Assembly: GCA_018242215.1 (NCBI GenBank)
Contig: JAFECG010000017.1
Location: forward strand, 95,575 to 159,574
Direction: 5' to 3'
Length of the DNA stretch: 64,000 nt
DNA from: Pseudomonadota bacterium
GTDB taxonomy: Bacteria; Pseudomonadota; Alphaproteobacteria; Rhizobiales; Hyphomicrobiaceae
A program made the translations under genes and the position numbers. Below are positions 41,654 to 50,273 of the stretch, piece by piece. The notes beneath the pieces were generated by a model. It was given only the letters and a program-made list of their open reading frames with translations. It made no database searches and was not told where the DNA came from. How positions within the stretch are numbered: position 1 is the first letter of the stretch; each line of letters starts with the position of its first letter.

Positions 41654-42862
41654 CTAGCCGCTCATCTTGCTCCAACGACGCTTGACCGCAGCGAAAATTG
41701 GAACCGCTGCCAGTTGGGAAATCAATGAAAAGGCGATCATCGCGGCGAGTGAGCGATCATAAAGTGCTCCCATGACCGAGCTCCCCAAGAACCAGAATAA
41801 TCCGTAGCCAGCCGTAAACGTGCCGAAAGCTGTCGCTCTTTGTTGGATTGCTATCATCGGAGCCACCGCCGCAGGAATGATGGACTCATGAACGCCCATG
41901 CCCATTCCCCAGATCGCAGCACCGAGCAAAGCAGTCCAAAATCCGCCGAGGAATACCAAGGGTGCGAACAGCGCACTGGCCAAGGTGAATCCTACGAGAA
42001 CGGTGAAGCCAAATCGGTCGAAGAGGCGTCCGAAGAAAAGTGACGCAGAGCCGCTGACCGCCATCGCAACCGCATAAAAGATTGCAATCCAATTTGCCGT
42101 AACGGTGTGCGCTTTACCGAAATGATAGGCTATCAACGGGTAGTCTGCGAACCCCGCGGCGACGAGCGCCGCTCCGCCAAGGTAAAGCCAGAACACCTTT
42201 GGTAGCTCCTCATTGGTCGTTTCCGCTTGCGAAGCTTCAAGATCCTCCGGTCGGGGGTAAAGTGCGCGCGCGGCTGCGACCAACGCGAGATTAATGGCGG
42301 CAGGCACAACGAGGACGGCAAAAGACGCCTGAAAATTCCCGCCTGTCGCTAAAACGAATGCCACGAGCAAAGGTCCAAACATCGCACCGAGTTGATCTAA
42401 GGCCTCGTGGATTCCGAAGACCGATCCGTAGCCGCCAACATGTTTGGCCGCGTGAGCCAGCATCGCGTCGCGTGGCGGATTGCGCATGGCCTTGCCGACA
42501 CGCTCTAGAATGATCAGTACTGCGGCGGTTTCCCAACCGCGAGTCAATGCGAGCGCGGGGACCGACGTCATCTGAATAGCGTAGCCACAGATGATAGTTG
42601 GCCAATAGAGGCCCGTGGCATCTGCCCATCGCCCCGAGACCAACCTAAGACCATAACCCAGAAACTCGCCGAGGCCTGTCACGATACCTACAATGGTTGC
42701 GCTCGCGCCAAGCCCCCCGAGATAAGCGCCGAGGATGCTTCGAGAGCCTTCGTAGGTGAAGTCTGCAAAGAAACTCAGGCAGCCGATGAGAAGAACGAAC
42801 CGGATCGCAAGACGACGAGCGCGTCGATCATCGGCTTGCGACTCGGTGCGCTCGATTTCCAC
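41654..42862 (-). CDS. MFS transporter downstream of pyrophosphatase
   Basis: A 402-residue major facilitator with twelve predicted helices; the loop motif after the second helix is GYGLRLVSGRWADATG and a second occurs in FFGRLFDRFGF. GTG-42862 follows a GAGGAG site. It lies 150 bp downstream of the pyrophosphatase gene on the same strand, so it probably shares the fluoride-responsive transcript. Its substrate is unknown; transport linked to fluoride stress is inference. Confidence 0.82.
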   Translation of the reverse strand: MEIERTESQADDRRARRLAIRFVLLIGCLSFFADFTYEGSRSILGAYLGGLGASATIVGIVTGLGEFLGYGLRLVSGRWADATGLYWPTIICGYAIQMTSVPALALTRGWETAAVLIILERVGKAMRNPPRDAMLAHAAKHVGGYGSVFGIHEALDQLGAMFGPLLVAFVLATGGNFQASFAVLVVPAAINLALVAAARALYPRPEDLEASQAETTNEELPKVFWLYLGGAALVAAGFADYPLIAYHFGKAHTVTANWIAIFYAVAMAVSGSASLFFGRLFDRFGFTVLVGFTLASALFAPLVFLGGFWTALLGAAIWGMGMGVHESIIPAAVAPMIAIQQRATAFGTFTAGYGLFWFLGSSVMGALYDRSLAAMIAFSLISQLAAVPIFAAVKRRWSKMSG

Positions 42863-43012
42863 GCGTAGTCTCCTCAGATCCGCGGACGTTCAGGTGAAGC
42901 TCGTCCAAATTCCCTCTCGAGTCCCTGCTTATCGATACGGTTCTTGGAAAAATCCCTTAGATAGGTCCGCGAGGCATCGGGAGTCGTATTTGTGCCAAAG
43001 ATAAATTTCTCC

Positions 43013-43543
43013 TCACGACGCTTTGAAACGCTCAACAGCCGCCAGGATGAGGGCGCGCGCCTCATCTGCTCCACCCCACCGTTCGATTTTCACCCATTTG
43101 GAATCCTCGAGTTCTTTGTAGCGTTCGAAGAAGTGACTAATCTGTCGCAATTGGATCTCGGGAAGATCGCGGCATTCTTCGACGCCTCGGTACATCGAGG
43201 ACACCTTGTCGGAAGGAACCGCTAAGATCTTTTCGTCGGGCCCGGCTTCATCCTGCATGAGAAGAACGCCGAGCGGCCGGCAATTCATGACGGCGCCAGG
43301 CACGATCTGTTGATGCCCGACGATCAGAACGTCGATCGGGTCTCCGTCTTGGGCCAAAGTCTGCGGGACAAATCCATAATTGCCAGGATATCGCATTGCC
43401 GTGTACAGAATTCGGTCTACGAATATTCGTCCCGACGCCTTATCCATCTCGTATTTTACCGGCTCTCCTCCGAAAGGAACTTCAATGACGACATTGATGT
43501 CCTGCGGAGGATTGCGACCGATGGCGATGGCATTCGCTTCCAT
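43013..43543 (-). CDS. ppa: Inorganic pyrophosphatase (family I)
   Basis: The 176-residue enzyme hydrolyses pyrophosphate. Family-I landmarks are present: VIEVPFGGEPVKYEMDKASG, LYTAMRYPGNYGFVPQTLA, the acidic signature DGDPIDVLIV and the MQDEAGPDEKILAVP block with metal-binding aspartates. ATG-43543 has GGGGGTCGAG upstream. Pyrophosphatases are strongly inhibited by fluoride, and a fluoride riboswitch with a terminator lies 146-221 nt upstream on the same strand, so extra enzyme would be made when fluoride enters. Confidence 0.95.
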   Translation of the reverse strand: MEANAIAIGRNPPQDINVVIEVPFGGEPVKYEMDKASGRIFVDRILYTAMRYPGNYGFVPQTLAQDGDPIDVLIVGHQQIVPGAVMNCRPLGVLLMQDEAGPDEKILAVPSDKVSSMYRGVEECRDLPEIQLRQISHFFERYKELEDSKWVKIERWGGADEARALILAAVERFKAS

Positions 43544-43688
43544 AACTCGACCCCCGTTTAATCGATACGAGCGCACACGCTTTTGCGCCGTAATGCCGAG
43601 GCTCGATTTATCGTGAATTCAATTGAATCGCTCATTTCAGCCTCTCCTTCCGAATTAGCGCGCAGAAACACGCGAGCGGAGAGAGCAT

Positions 43689-43764
43689 AAAAAAACTTCC
43701 ACCGCCCTTGGGGCACGGTAGAAGTCATCAGCCAGCGGGCGGTTATGAGGGAGACTTCATTCCC
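43689..43764 (-). ncRNA. Fluoride (crcB) riboswitch A with intrinsic terminator, upstream of pyrophosphatase
   Basis: On the reverse strand the aptamer (43764-43718) reads GGGAATGAAGTCTCCC, then CATAACCGCC and TGGCTGATGACTTCTAC, the conserved fluoride-riboswitch pattern. The P1 strand ACTTC also begins a terminator: ACTTCTACCGTGCCC pairs with GGGCGGTGGAAGT and is followed by seven T (43695-43689). Fluoride binding to the aptamer would prevent this terminator from forming, turning the gene on. Confidence 0.93.
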
Positions 43765-43771
43765 TGGCGCG

Positions 43772-43800
43772 AAGATGAGGCGAGCGCCGATCGCTGTCAA
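43772..43800 (-). promoter_or_regulatory. Promoter of riboswitch A
   Basis: TTGACA and CATCTT are separated by 17 bp on the reverse strand, and the aptamer's first GG lies 7 nt after the -10. The aptamer therefore starts at or near the transcription start. Confidence 0.7.
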
Positions 43801-43943
43801 TAGGTTTGGCCGGGCCACGTCGACGCCCTCGGGAACTCCCAATGGTTCTTTCCGTTGATTTAGCCGCGGGTCGACGGCGGATCATAAGATCACGCGATCC
43901 GCTTTCGACGCATTAGAGGTGAACTCAATCGAAAGGGTAATCC

Positions 43944-44378
43944 ATGCCAGAAACTATTTCGAATTCGACGCTCACAATGGGCCGAGCGGCGTTTTTGGAT
44001 GTCGCTCCGTTGATCAGAGCACTTCATTTTCAGCCAACCGATTTCGAGTATGATCGCGGCCGGCTCCGACATGTGCCAAGCCACCATGTATTTTGCATTG
44101 GGCCGCAGGGGCAGGTGACGATCGATGCACGGTGCGATTGTTCGGGACGCGCCGTCAGCCGAGAGCAGGGTGAAGAGCTCTTTCAGGCGCTCAAGAATTG
44201 GCGCCACCAATACTGGAGAGCGGTCGAGATTGACCGCGAATTCGCCGAGCATTTTCGCGATCCAAGTCCATTCGTCAGGCTTCTCCGGGATGTTAGGATG
44301 GCGTGGAGACGCTTTGGGCAGCAAGCAGAGCCGATCACCCTGCCGGAGCGTGGCGGCGACATAGTAGCGGCGGAATAA
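43944..44378 (+). CDS. Hypothetical protein between two fluoride riboswitches
   Basis: The 144-residue product contains LDVAPLIRALHFQPTDFEYDRG, HHVFCIGPQGQVTIDARCDCSGR and a charged C-terminal helix (LLRDVRMAWRRFGQQ). Three cysteines cluster in the middle, but no known motif fits. A GAAAGGGTAA purine stretch precedes the ATG. It is divergent from the pyrophosphatase leader and about 100 bp upstream of riboswitch B; it has no riboswitch of its own. Function unknown. Confidence 0.6.
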   Translation: MPETISNSTLTMGRAAFLDVAPLIRALHFQPTDFEYDRGRLRHVPSHHVFCIGPQGQVTIDARCDCSGRAVSREQGEELFQALKNWRHQYWRAVEIDREFAEHFRDPSPFVRLLRDVRMAWRRFGQQAEPITLPERGGDIVAAE

Positions 44379-44443
44379 ATTTCTCGTCTGTTGCAGCCGA
44401 GCCAGTATGAGCGATTGGAGAGACGCGCAAGCCGAAGCTCTCC

Positions 44444-44472
44444 TTGCGAAACTGGGCCACACCGCATATCTT
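44444..44472 (+). promoter_or_regulatory. Promoter of riboswitch B
   Basis: TTGCGA and TATCTT lie 17 bp apart, and the aptamer begins 8 nt after the -10. Confidence 0.65.
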
Positions 44473-44480
44473 ACGAGGAA

Positions 44481-44552
44481 GGGGATGGAGTCCCCCTTTG
44501 AACGCCATGCCCGGCTAATGACTCCTACCGTACGACTGCGAACGGTAGGAGT
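44481..44552 (+). ncRNA. Fluoride riboswitch B (variant), upstream of the MutS-like/enolase operon
   Basis: The aptamer reads GGGGATGGAGTCCCCC, GAACGCC and GGCTAATGACTCCTAC. It follows the crcB pattern except for GGCTAATG in place of the usual GGCTGATG and GAACGCC in place of AACCGC. The 3' strand overlaps a perfect 11-bp hairpin (ACTCCTACCGT at 44521-44531 with ACGGTAGGAGT at 44542-44552) that would be the expression platform. No T-run follows it. Confidence 0.88.
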
Positions 44553-44617
44553 GTGTCATCGGGACCCCCCAGACAGAACCGCGTTTGCGCACGCCGGGAG
44601 CATCGCCGGGGACCACG

Positions 44618-46219
44618 ATGGTCCGTGGTTCAATGGCGACTGAAGCGTCATCCTCGCCTGCCGACTTCGATATCGGGGCAGATCAAAATCTTCCTAGCAT
44701 ACTATTTCCGAAAGGACGGCCGGAGCGCGATTTCGGCGATCAGCCGGAATGTTTCATTGACCTGAACTTAGACCAGGCAGTAGCATCCATCGCGGCCGGC
44801 CGAGATGAATACGACATCAAGACTTTTTTTTACGAGCCTCTGCAACATGTCGATGACGTTATCTACCGCCAGGAAGTTTTTCGCGATCTAGACGACAAAG
44901 AGTTACGGAGCAAGATCCTTGCGTTTGGCGAAGGTATGCGCGGCGTTCGCGACCTTCTGAAAAGCGCAGCTCGTGCATCCTACGAGATGGAGCGGCAGGC
45001 TTGGTTCCTAGATGCCGCCCATGCTTTCTCTGATCTGGTCAAAAATCTGACTATAGCGTTGTGCTCGCTGCCGGTAACATCGCGTGGTTTCTTCCGTCTC
45101 CGCCGCTATCTCGATGGCTACGTCCATTCGGAAACCTTTTCCGCGCTCTCGCGCGAAGCCGACGCGATAAAAGACGCGCTGGCCGAAGTGCGGCTATCGA
45201 TCGTGATTGGTGCCGACGGCTTTCAGGTGAAGAAGCCCGCGGAGGAGCAGGACTATAGCGCCGCAGTTGAGCGGACGTTCCAAAAATTTCGGCAGGGTCA
45301 AGTCAAGAATTATAAGGTCTCACCCGCCGCCGACCGTTTTATGAACCATATCGAGGCCGCGATTGTCGCGTTCGCAGGTGAACTCTACCCGGACCTATTT
45401 AAGCGGTTGGCGGATTACTGCGCTGCGAACTCCGAGTTTATTGATCCAGTTCTCACATCGTTCGATCGAGAGGTGCAATTCTATCTGGCGTATCTCGATC
45501 ATACGGAAAAGCTCGCTGCGCACGGCCTCCCATTCTGCTATCCCGACACTAGGAGCAGCCTCGAGGATACAGACGTCTTCGCGCATGATGCGTTCGATAT
45601 TGCGTTGGCAGAAAAACTCGTCCGCACGAAAGGCGTTGTCGTCGTAAACGATTTTATGCTTCACGGGCGCGAACGTATCCTCGTGGTCACGGGACCCAAT
45701 CAGGGCGGCAAAACAACTTTCGCCCGCATGTTCGGGCAGATGCACTATCTCGCCACTCTTGGTTGTCCGGTTCCTGGTCGCAAGGCAAAGCTCATTCTCG
45801 CCGATGCAATTTGGACGCATTTTGAAAGAGAAGAAAACCTCGAGTCGCAGCAAGGCAAGCTGCAGGGCGATCTAGTTCGCATCCGGCGGATTCTCCTCCG
45901 CGCCAATCCCAACAGCATCGTTCTCCTGAACGAGATATTCACGTCGACCATGCTTGAGGACGCTGTTTACCTCAGCCGACGCGTAATGACCGAGCTTATA
46001 AGGCGCGGCGTATTGGCTGTCTGGGTGACCTTCATCGAGGAGCTCGCAAATTTCAGCGAAGAGACGGTGAGCGTTGTCAGCGGCGTAAGAGCCGCCGATC
46101 CGACGGTGCGCACGTTCAAGATAGAAAGAAAAGCGCCCGACGGCCTCTCACACGCAATGTCGATTGCGAGAAAATACGGCGTAACCCGCGCATGTTTGAT
46201 GGAGCGCTTGCGGTCATGA
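44618..46219 (+). CDS. MutS-domain ATPase-like protein 1 (fluoride-regulated)
   Basis: The roughly 533-residue protein resembles only the core and ATPase parts of MutS: helical lever regions, then Walker A VTGPNQGGKTTFARMFG, a long arm with HFEREENLESQQGKLQ and Walker B VLLNEIFTSTMLEDA. The mismatch-recognition and connector domains are absent, so this is not mismatch-repair MutS. MutS-like genes under crcB RNAs are known from earlier surveys, but their role in fluoride stress is not understood. ATG-44618 has GGGGA upstream; ATG-44633 is an alternative. It is followed by a paralogue overlapping by 4 nt. Confidence 0.85.
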   Translation: MVRGSMATEASSSPADFDIGADQNLPSILFPKGRPERDFGDQPECFIDLNLDQAVASIAAGRDEYDIKTFFYEPLQHVDDVIYRQEVFRDLDDKELRSKILAFGEGMRGVRDLLKSAARASYEMERQAWFLDAAHAFSDLVKNLTIALCSLPVTSRGFFRLRRYLDGYVHSETFSALSREADAIKDALAEVRLSIVIGADGFQVKKPAEEQDYSAAVERTFQKFRQGQVKNYKVSPAADRFMNHIEAAIVAFAGELYPDLFKRLADYCAANSEFIDPVLTSFDREVQFYLAYLDHTEKLAAHGLPFCYPDTRSSLEDTDVFAHDAFDIALAEKLVRTKGVVVVNDFMLHGRERILVVTGPNQGGKTTFARMFGQMHYLATLGCPVPGRKAKLILADAIWTHFEREENLESQQGKLQGDLVRIRRILLRANPNSIVLLNEIFTSTMLEDAVYLSRRVMTELIRRGVLAVWVTFIEELANFSEETVSVVSGVRAADPTVRTFKIERKAPDGLSHAMSIARKYGVTRACLMERLRS

Positions 46220-47802
46220 AGGCGCACCTCATGCATAAAGATCTAGATTTCGCACCGGATCAAAGCCTTCCGTGGAATGCGGAGGCGCTCATCAAGGATC
46301 TGGGCCTTGCCTGGCTGCTTGATGCAATGGCGAGCGGCGACAAGTATGTGAGGGAAATTTCCGAAACAGTGCTGTTGTGCAGTCTCGATGACGTCGACGC
46401 GATTCTCTACCGGCAAAACGTACTCCGTGACGGCTTGGCACATGAAGAGAAGGTTCGGGAACTTTATCGGATCGCCGACGATGCGATTTCTCAAGAGCGA
46501 TCGGGATATTGGAGTTGGTTTACGCCACGCTACCCGATGTCTATTTTGCACCGGGCTGTCGATACACTTGAGATGCTTCTCGCGGCGCTTCGGCGCCTGA
46601 GGCTTTTCGCCGACACGAATGCGGACGTCTTCCGATCGGAGGGTATCATCACTATGCTGACGATGCTCCGGGTGGAACTGACCGAGGAGTATCTTGCGAG
46701 CATCGAAGACCATCTCCGACGCCTTCGGTTTCGCGATGGTGTAGAGATTTCGGCACGGCTGGGAAAAGGCAATCGGCTCGTCGACATCGGCCTGCGCGAT
46801 CCCCCGAGAGACAAGCGCTGTTGGCTTCGCCGCGTTTTCGGGCGAAGGCCGCCTTTCAGTTATCAGCTCAATCCGCGTGACGAGAGCGGAGCGAGAGCGC
46901 TCATGGATTTGAAAGAACGCGGCATAGATCTCGCGGCCAATGCATTGGCGCAATCTACCGATCACATTTTGAGTTTCTTCCAGCTTTTACGGGCCGAGCT
47001 GGCTTTCTACTTAGGCTGCTTGAATTTGCGTCGACATCTCGAGCAGACGGGACTGCCGGTTTGCATTCCGTCACCCCACACCCCGTCCAAGCGGGTTTAC
47101 TTGGTCCGGGACCTCTATGACCCGTCGTTGGCGATCAGGACGGGAGAAAAGGTCGTCGGCAACGACGTGCGCGCCGATGGCATGGACCTGATCATGATTA
47201 CCGGCGCCAATCAGGGCGGCAAGTCTACATTTCTTAGGAGCGTCGGCATCGCGCAGTTGATGATGCAAGCGGGAATGTTCGTTCCGGCGAGCGCCTTCCA
47301 GTCGGAAATATCGAGCAGCGTCGTCACCCATTACAAGCGGGAAGAAGATACGGCGATGGAGAGCGGTAAGCTCGACGAGGAACTTAGACGGATGGACAAG
47401 ATGGTTCCCCGCTTGCGGCGCGATGCACTTGTCCTCTTCAATGAATCGTTTGCCGCGACGAATGAGCGTGAGGGCTCCGAAATCGCCAGCGAAATCACTT
47501 ACGGCCTGATCCAAAGCAGCATGAGGGTATTCTTCGTCACCCACCTCTATGAATTTGCTCACCGACTCTATGGGCAAAAGCTGTCCAATGCGAAATTTCT
47601 CCGCGCGCAACGTCTGGCCGGCGGTACCCGAACGTTTCGAATGCTCGAAGGCCAGCCGTTGCAGACCAGTTATGGCAGGGACCTTTACGAACGGGTGTTC
47701 GCAGAACAGAGCAGAAAGCCGAAACCGCACGATCACGCCGCCCCATCCAAAACTTTCAACGAGCGAACGCCGAGGGATTCAGTCACGGGAGAAACGCAAT
47801 GA
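46216..47802 (+). CDS. MutS-domain ATPase-like protein 2
   Basis: A 528-residue paralogue of the upstream gene product. It has the same layout: helical N-terminal half with LCSLDDVDAILYRQNVLRD (matching the HVDDVIYRQEVFRD segment of protein 1), Walker A ITGANQGGKSTFLRSVG, the arm HYKREEDTAMESGKLDEEL and Walker B ALVLFNESFAATNEREG. The pair probably forms a heterodimer, as MutS-family ATPases work as dimers (inference). The ATGA overlap supports coupled synthesis, and the end overlaps the enolase start. Confidence 0.85.
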   Translation: MKAHLMHKDLDFAPDQSLPWNAEALIKDLGLAWLLDAMASGDKYVREISETVLLCSLDDVDAILYRQNVLRDGLAHEEKVRELYRIADDAISQERSGYWSWFTPRYPMSILHRAVDTLEMLLAALRRLRLFADTNADVFRSEGIITMLTMLRVELTEEYLASIEDHLRRLRFRDGVEISARLGKGNRLVDIGLRDPPRDKRCWLRRVFGRRPPFSYQLNPRDESGARALMDLKERGIDLAANALAQSTDHILSFFQLLRAELAFYLGCLNLRRHLEQTGLPVCIPSPHTPSKRVYLVRDLYDPSLAIRTGEKVVGNDVRADGMDLIMITGANQGGKSTFLRSVGIAQLMMQAGMFVPASAFQSEISSSVVTHYKREEDTAMESGKLDEELRRMDKMVPRLRRDALVLFNESFAATNEREGSEIASEITYGLIQSSMRVFFVTHLYEFAHRLYGQKLSNAKFLRAQRLAGGTRTFRMLEGQPLQTSYGRDLYERVFAEQSRKPKPHDHAAPSKTFNERTPRDSVTGETQ

Positions 47803-49094
47803 AGACGGCAATCCAATCGATCGATGCGTTCGAGATCCTTGATTCGCGCGGCTGGCCGACATTGCGTGTCACCGTCGAGCTGGAGGATGGGAACCGGGGT
47901 ACTGCGTCCGTGCCCGCCGGGGCTTCGACCGGAAAGCGGGAAGCGCTCGAACTTCGAGACAAAGACCCGAAGCGATATAAGGGAAAAGGTGTTCTCAAGG
48001 CGGTATCGAGCATCACGAAGCGAATATCGCCGAACTTGAAGGGATGTGACGCAGTTGAACAAGAACGTATCGACGATGCGCTGATTGTGCTCGATGGATC
48101 GCCGGACAAATCCGAGCTCGGCGCCAACGCTATCCTTGGTGTTTCGATGGCCGTCCTTCGCGCCGCGTCCTCATCGCTCGGACGTCCCCTGTTCCAATGC
48201 TTCGGCCTCTCGGGGCCTTACCGGCTTCCTGTCCCGATGGTCAACGTCATCAACGGCGGAAAGCACGCTGCAAATTCTCTCGACTTCCAAGAGTTCATGA
48301 TCATCCCACACGGTGCACCTTCGTTTACCGAAGCCCTGAGATACGCCGCAGAGACCTTTCACGCGCTCGGAGGCATTCTCGATCGTCGAGGCTATGTGAC
48401 GTCGGTGGGAGACGAAGGCGGCTTTGCACCCGAGCTTAAAAATAGCGAGGAGGCTTGCGGGATCATCGTCGAAGCGATCCGGGACGCGGGTTTTAAACCC
48501 GGCACCGATATCGCGTTGGGATTGGACCCCGCTGCCAGTTCCTTTGCCGAGGACGGCTTCTATCATCTTGGCGGCCCCGGGGGAGGTATCCTGAGTTCTG
48601 AACAACTCCTCGACCAATACAAATTCCTTTGCAGCAAGTTTCCGATCGTCTCGATCGAGGATGGTTTCGGAGAGGATGATTGGCACGGTTTTAGTCTGCA
48701 AACGCGGACCCAGGGCGATATGATTCAAGTCGTCGGCGATGATCTCTTCGTAACCAACCCAGCTCTCATCGCGCGCGGCATCGCGGAGCGTGCGACCAAT
48801 GCGGTGCTGATCAAGCTCAATCAGATCGGGACCGTAACCGAGACACTGAAGTCCATAAGGCTTTGCCGCGAGGCGGGTTGGGGCTGGATCATTTCGCATC
48901 GATCGGGAGAGACTGAGGACACCTTCATCGCCGACTTGAGCGTCGCCGCCGGAGGCGGTCAGATCAAGACGGGCTCCGTCTGCCGAAGCGAGCGTCTCGC
49001 CAAATACAACCGGCTTCTGGAGATCGAACGTGAACTTGGATCGCCCGCCTTTCAAAGCCCTTTCGCGGTGCTGGCGGGGCAATATGGGCGATAA
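47799..49094 (+). CDS. eno: Enolase (fluoride-regulated copy)
   Basis: The 431-residue enzyme interconverts 2-phosphoglycerate and phosphoenolpyruvate. Active-site elements are retained: GASTGKREALELRD, KHAANSLDFQEFMIIP, SVGDEGGFAPEL, Mg ligands in LGLDPAASSF, SIEDGFGEDD and VGDDLFVTN, catalytic Lys in VLIKLNQIGT, and SHRSGETED. The N-terminal DSRGNPT signature reads DSRGWPT, an unusual change. Enolase is a classic fluoride target because fluoride and phosphate bind its Mg site. As it sits in the riboswitch B operon, it is probably a second, stress copy. Confidence 0.94.
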   Translation: MKTAIQSIDAFEILDSRGWPTLRVTVELEDGNRGTASVPAGASTGKREALELRDKDPKRYKGKGVLKAVSSITKRISPNLKGCDAVEQERIDDALIVLDGSPDKSELGANAILGVSMAVLRAASSSLGRPLFQCFGLSGPYRLPVPMVNVINGGKHAANSLDFQEFMIIPHGAPSFTEALRYAAETFHALGGILDRRGYVTSVGDEGGFAPELKNSEEACGIIVEAIRDAGFKPGTDIALGLDPAASSFAEDGFYHLGGPGGGILSSEQLLDQYKFLCSKFPIVSIEDGFGEDDWHGFSLQTRTQGDMIQVVGDDLFVTNPALIARGIAERATNAVLIKLNQIGTVTETLKSIRLCREAGWGWIISHRSGETEDTFIADLSVAAGGGQIKTGSVCRSERLAKYNRLLEIERELGSPAFQSPFAVLAGQYGR

Positions 49095-49099
49095 TCGCC

Positions 49100-49948
49100 A
49101 TGCATACAGAATTCCCTGATTTGTGGTCGGATGTACGCACCGGAGGCCAAGCCGAGATTTCTGAAAAGACCGTCGAGACTTTGCTGAGCCTTCACTCCGT
49201 CGCTTCGGGAGAAATTCGCCTCATGCGCATGGGGAAAGCAGCGATACCGGCTCTACGGAGCTTTCTTTTCCGACGCGAACCAAGCGGCATCTATCAGCCA
49301 AGGTGCGCTGCCGTGAATGTGCTGTTGACGCTGGGTGCATACGCGCCGTTGCGGGAGTACCTTCTGCATGAGAGTGGAGCGACCGATCCGGTCGAACTGA
49401 TGGGCGACGAGGCAGTCATCAATGCGGCTGCACGTGCCCTCTCGAGAGTGCGCGAACAATGGGTTTTCCAACTCTTGCTTGATCTCGCGCGGTCACGTTC
49501 CTCGGCGGGCATTGTGGAAGCGCTGGCGAGTTTCGATCGCGTCGAAGCTATTCCGGTTCTGCTCACCGCACTCGCTGAGGATGATTCAGGTCCCGTTGCG
49601 CAAAAGGCTCTGGCGAGGCTTGACGCTGCCGCTTATGACCCACTCATCACGACAGCGCTGGCGCCCCTTCCGTCGGCTCGCGATGAAAGCGAGACGAGCC
49701 TTCGCAGACGTCGGCGCGCTCTTGAGGTTCTGGCCGAAGCGCAGCTCTCGACAAAGCAGGGAAGGCCACTTTCCGTGATCACAGCCGATTGCAGTCCTCG
49801 TCTGGCGTACCTAGCCTGCAAAATCTGTTTGCATTTCGCAGAAGACAAGGAAAGAGACCGTCTCGTAACTCGTCTCAATGAGCTCGCCGCGCATGCCGAT
49901 TGGATCCTGGCGATGGAAATCGAGCACTGTCTTCAGGCGCGTGGCTAA
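49100..49948 (+). CDS. HEAT-repeat-like protein after enolase
   Basis: The 282-residue product is built of helical repeats with alternating leucines (KAAIPALRSFLF; AVNVLLTLGAYAPLREYLL; QWVFQLLLDLARSRSSAGIVEAL; AIPVLLTALAEDDSGPVAQKALARL), suggesting a HEAT/ARM-type scaffold. It lies 5 nt after enolase and so shares the riboswitch B transcript. No catalytic motif is seen. A binding or scaffold role is inferred from the fold. Confidence 0.7.
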   Translation: MHTEFPDLWSDVRTGGQAEISEKTVETLLSLHSVASGEIRLMRMGKAAIPALRSFLFRREPSGIYQPRCAAVNVLLTLGAYAPLREYLLHESGATDPVELMGDEAVINAAARALSRVREQWVFQLLLDLARSRSSAGIVEALASFDRVEAIPVLLTALAEDDSGPVAQKALARLDAAAYDPLITTALAPLPSARDESETSLRRRRRALEVLAEAQLSTKQGRPLSVITADCSPRLAYLACKICLHFAEDKERDRLVTRLNELAAHADWILAMEIEHCLQARG

Positions 49949-50094
49949 TAGCGTGAGCGTGGGAGCTCTCTCGCGACTTCTGACGGAGAACTGATCGCGA
50001 CATGGCGCTGTAGATAACAAATCAAACAAATTCTCTGAATCGGCTTGGAAGCAAAAGAAACATGTCTGTCAGCGGACTGTACGTTTTTCTGCCC

Positions 50095-50123
50095 TTGACA
50101 AGCGTGAGGTATAGGACCACGCT
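50095..50123 (+). promoter_or_regulatory. Promoter of riboswitch C
   Basis: A perfect TTGACA is followed after 17 bp by a weak -10 (CACGCT); the aptamer begins 7 nt later, as at the other four sites. Confidence 0.5.
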
Positions 50124-50130
50124 TTAGGAC

Positions 50131-50203
50131 GGTGATGGAGTTCACCGTTTAACCGCCCCCAGGGCTGATGACTCCTGTTTGGCCATAGTTGGCAAACGGA
50201 GTC
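50131..50203 (+). ncRNA. Fluoride riboswitch C, upstream of the Ehr complex and crcB operon
   Basis: The aptamer (50131-50177) reads GGTGATGGAGTTCACC, TTTAACCGCC and AGGGCTGATGACTCCTG, the textbook crcB consensus. Its 3' strand GACTCCTGTTTGGCC (50170-50184) pairs with GGCAAACGGAGTC (50191-50203), a strong alternative hairpin. No T-run follows, so control may be by another mechanism than simple intrinsic termination. The first gene starts at 50274. Confidence 0.95.
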
Positions 50204-50273
50204 GTGTCATGTCGGGGTCGTCCCTCCCAAAACATCTTCGGACCAGAGTTTTTGAGCTTGGCAGGTGGCGCCG

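Noticed and set aside
48171-49082. 303-codon frame opposite enolase
   Set aside because: Shadow of the enolase reading frame; composition and lack of motifs argue against coding.
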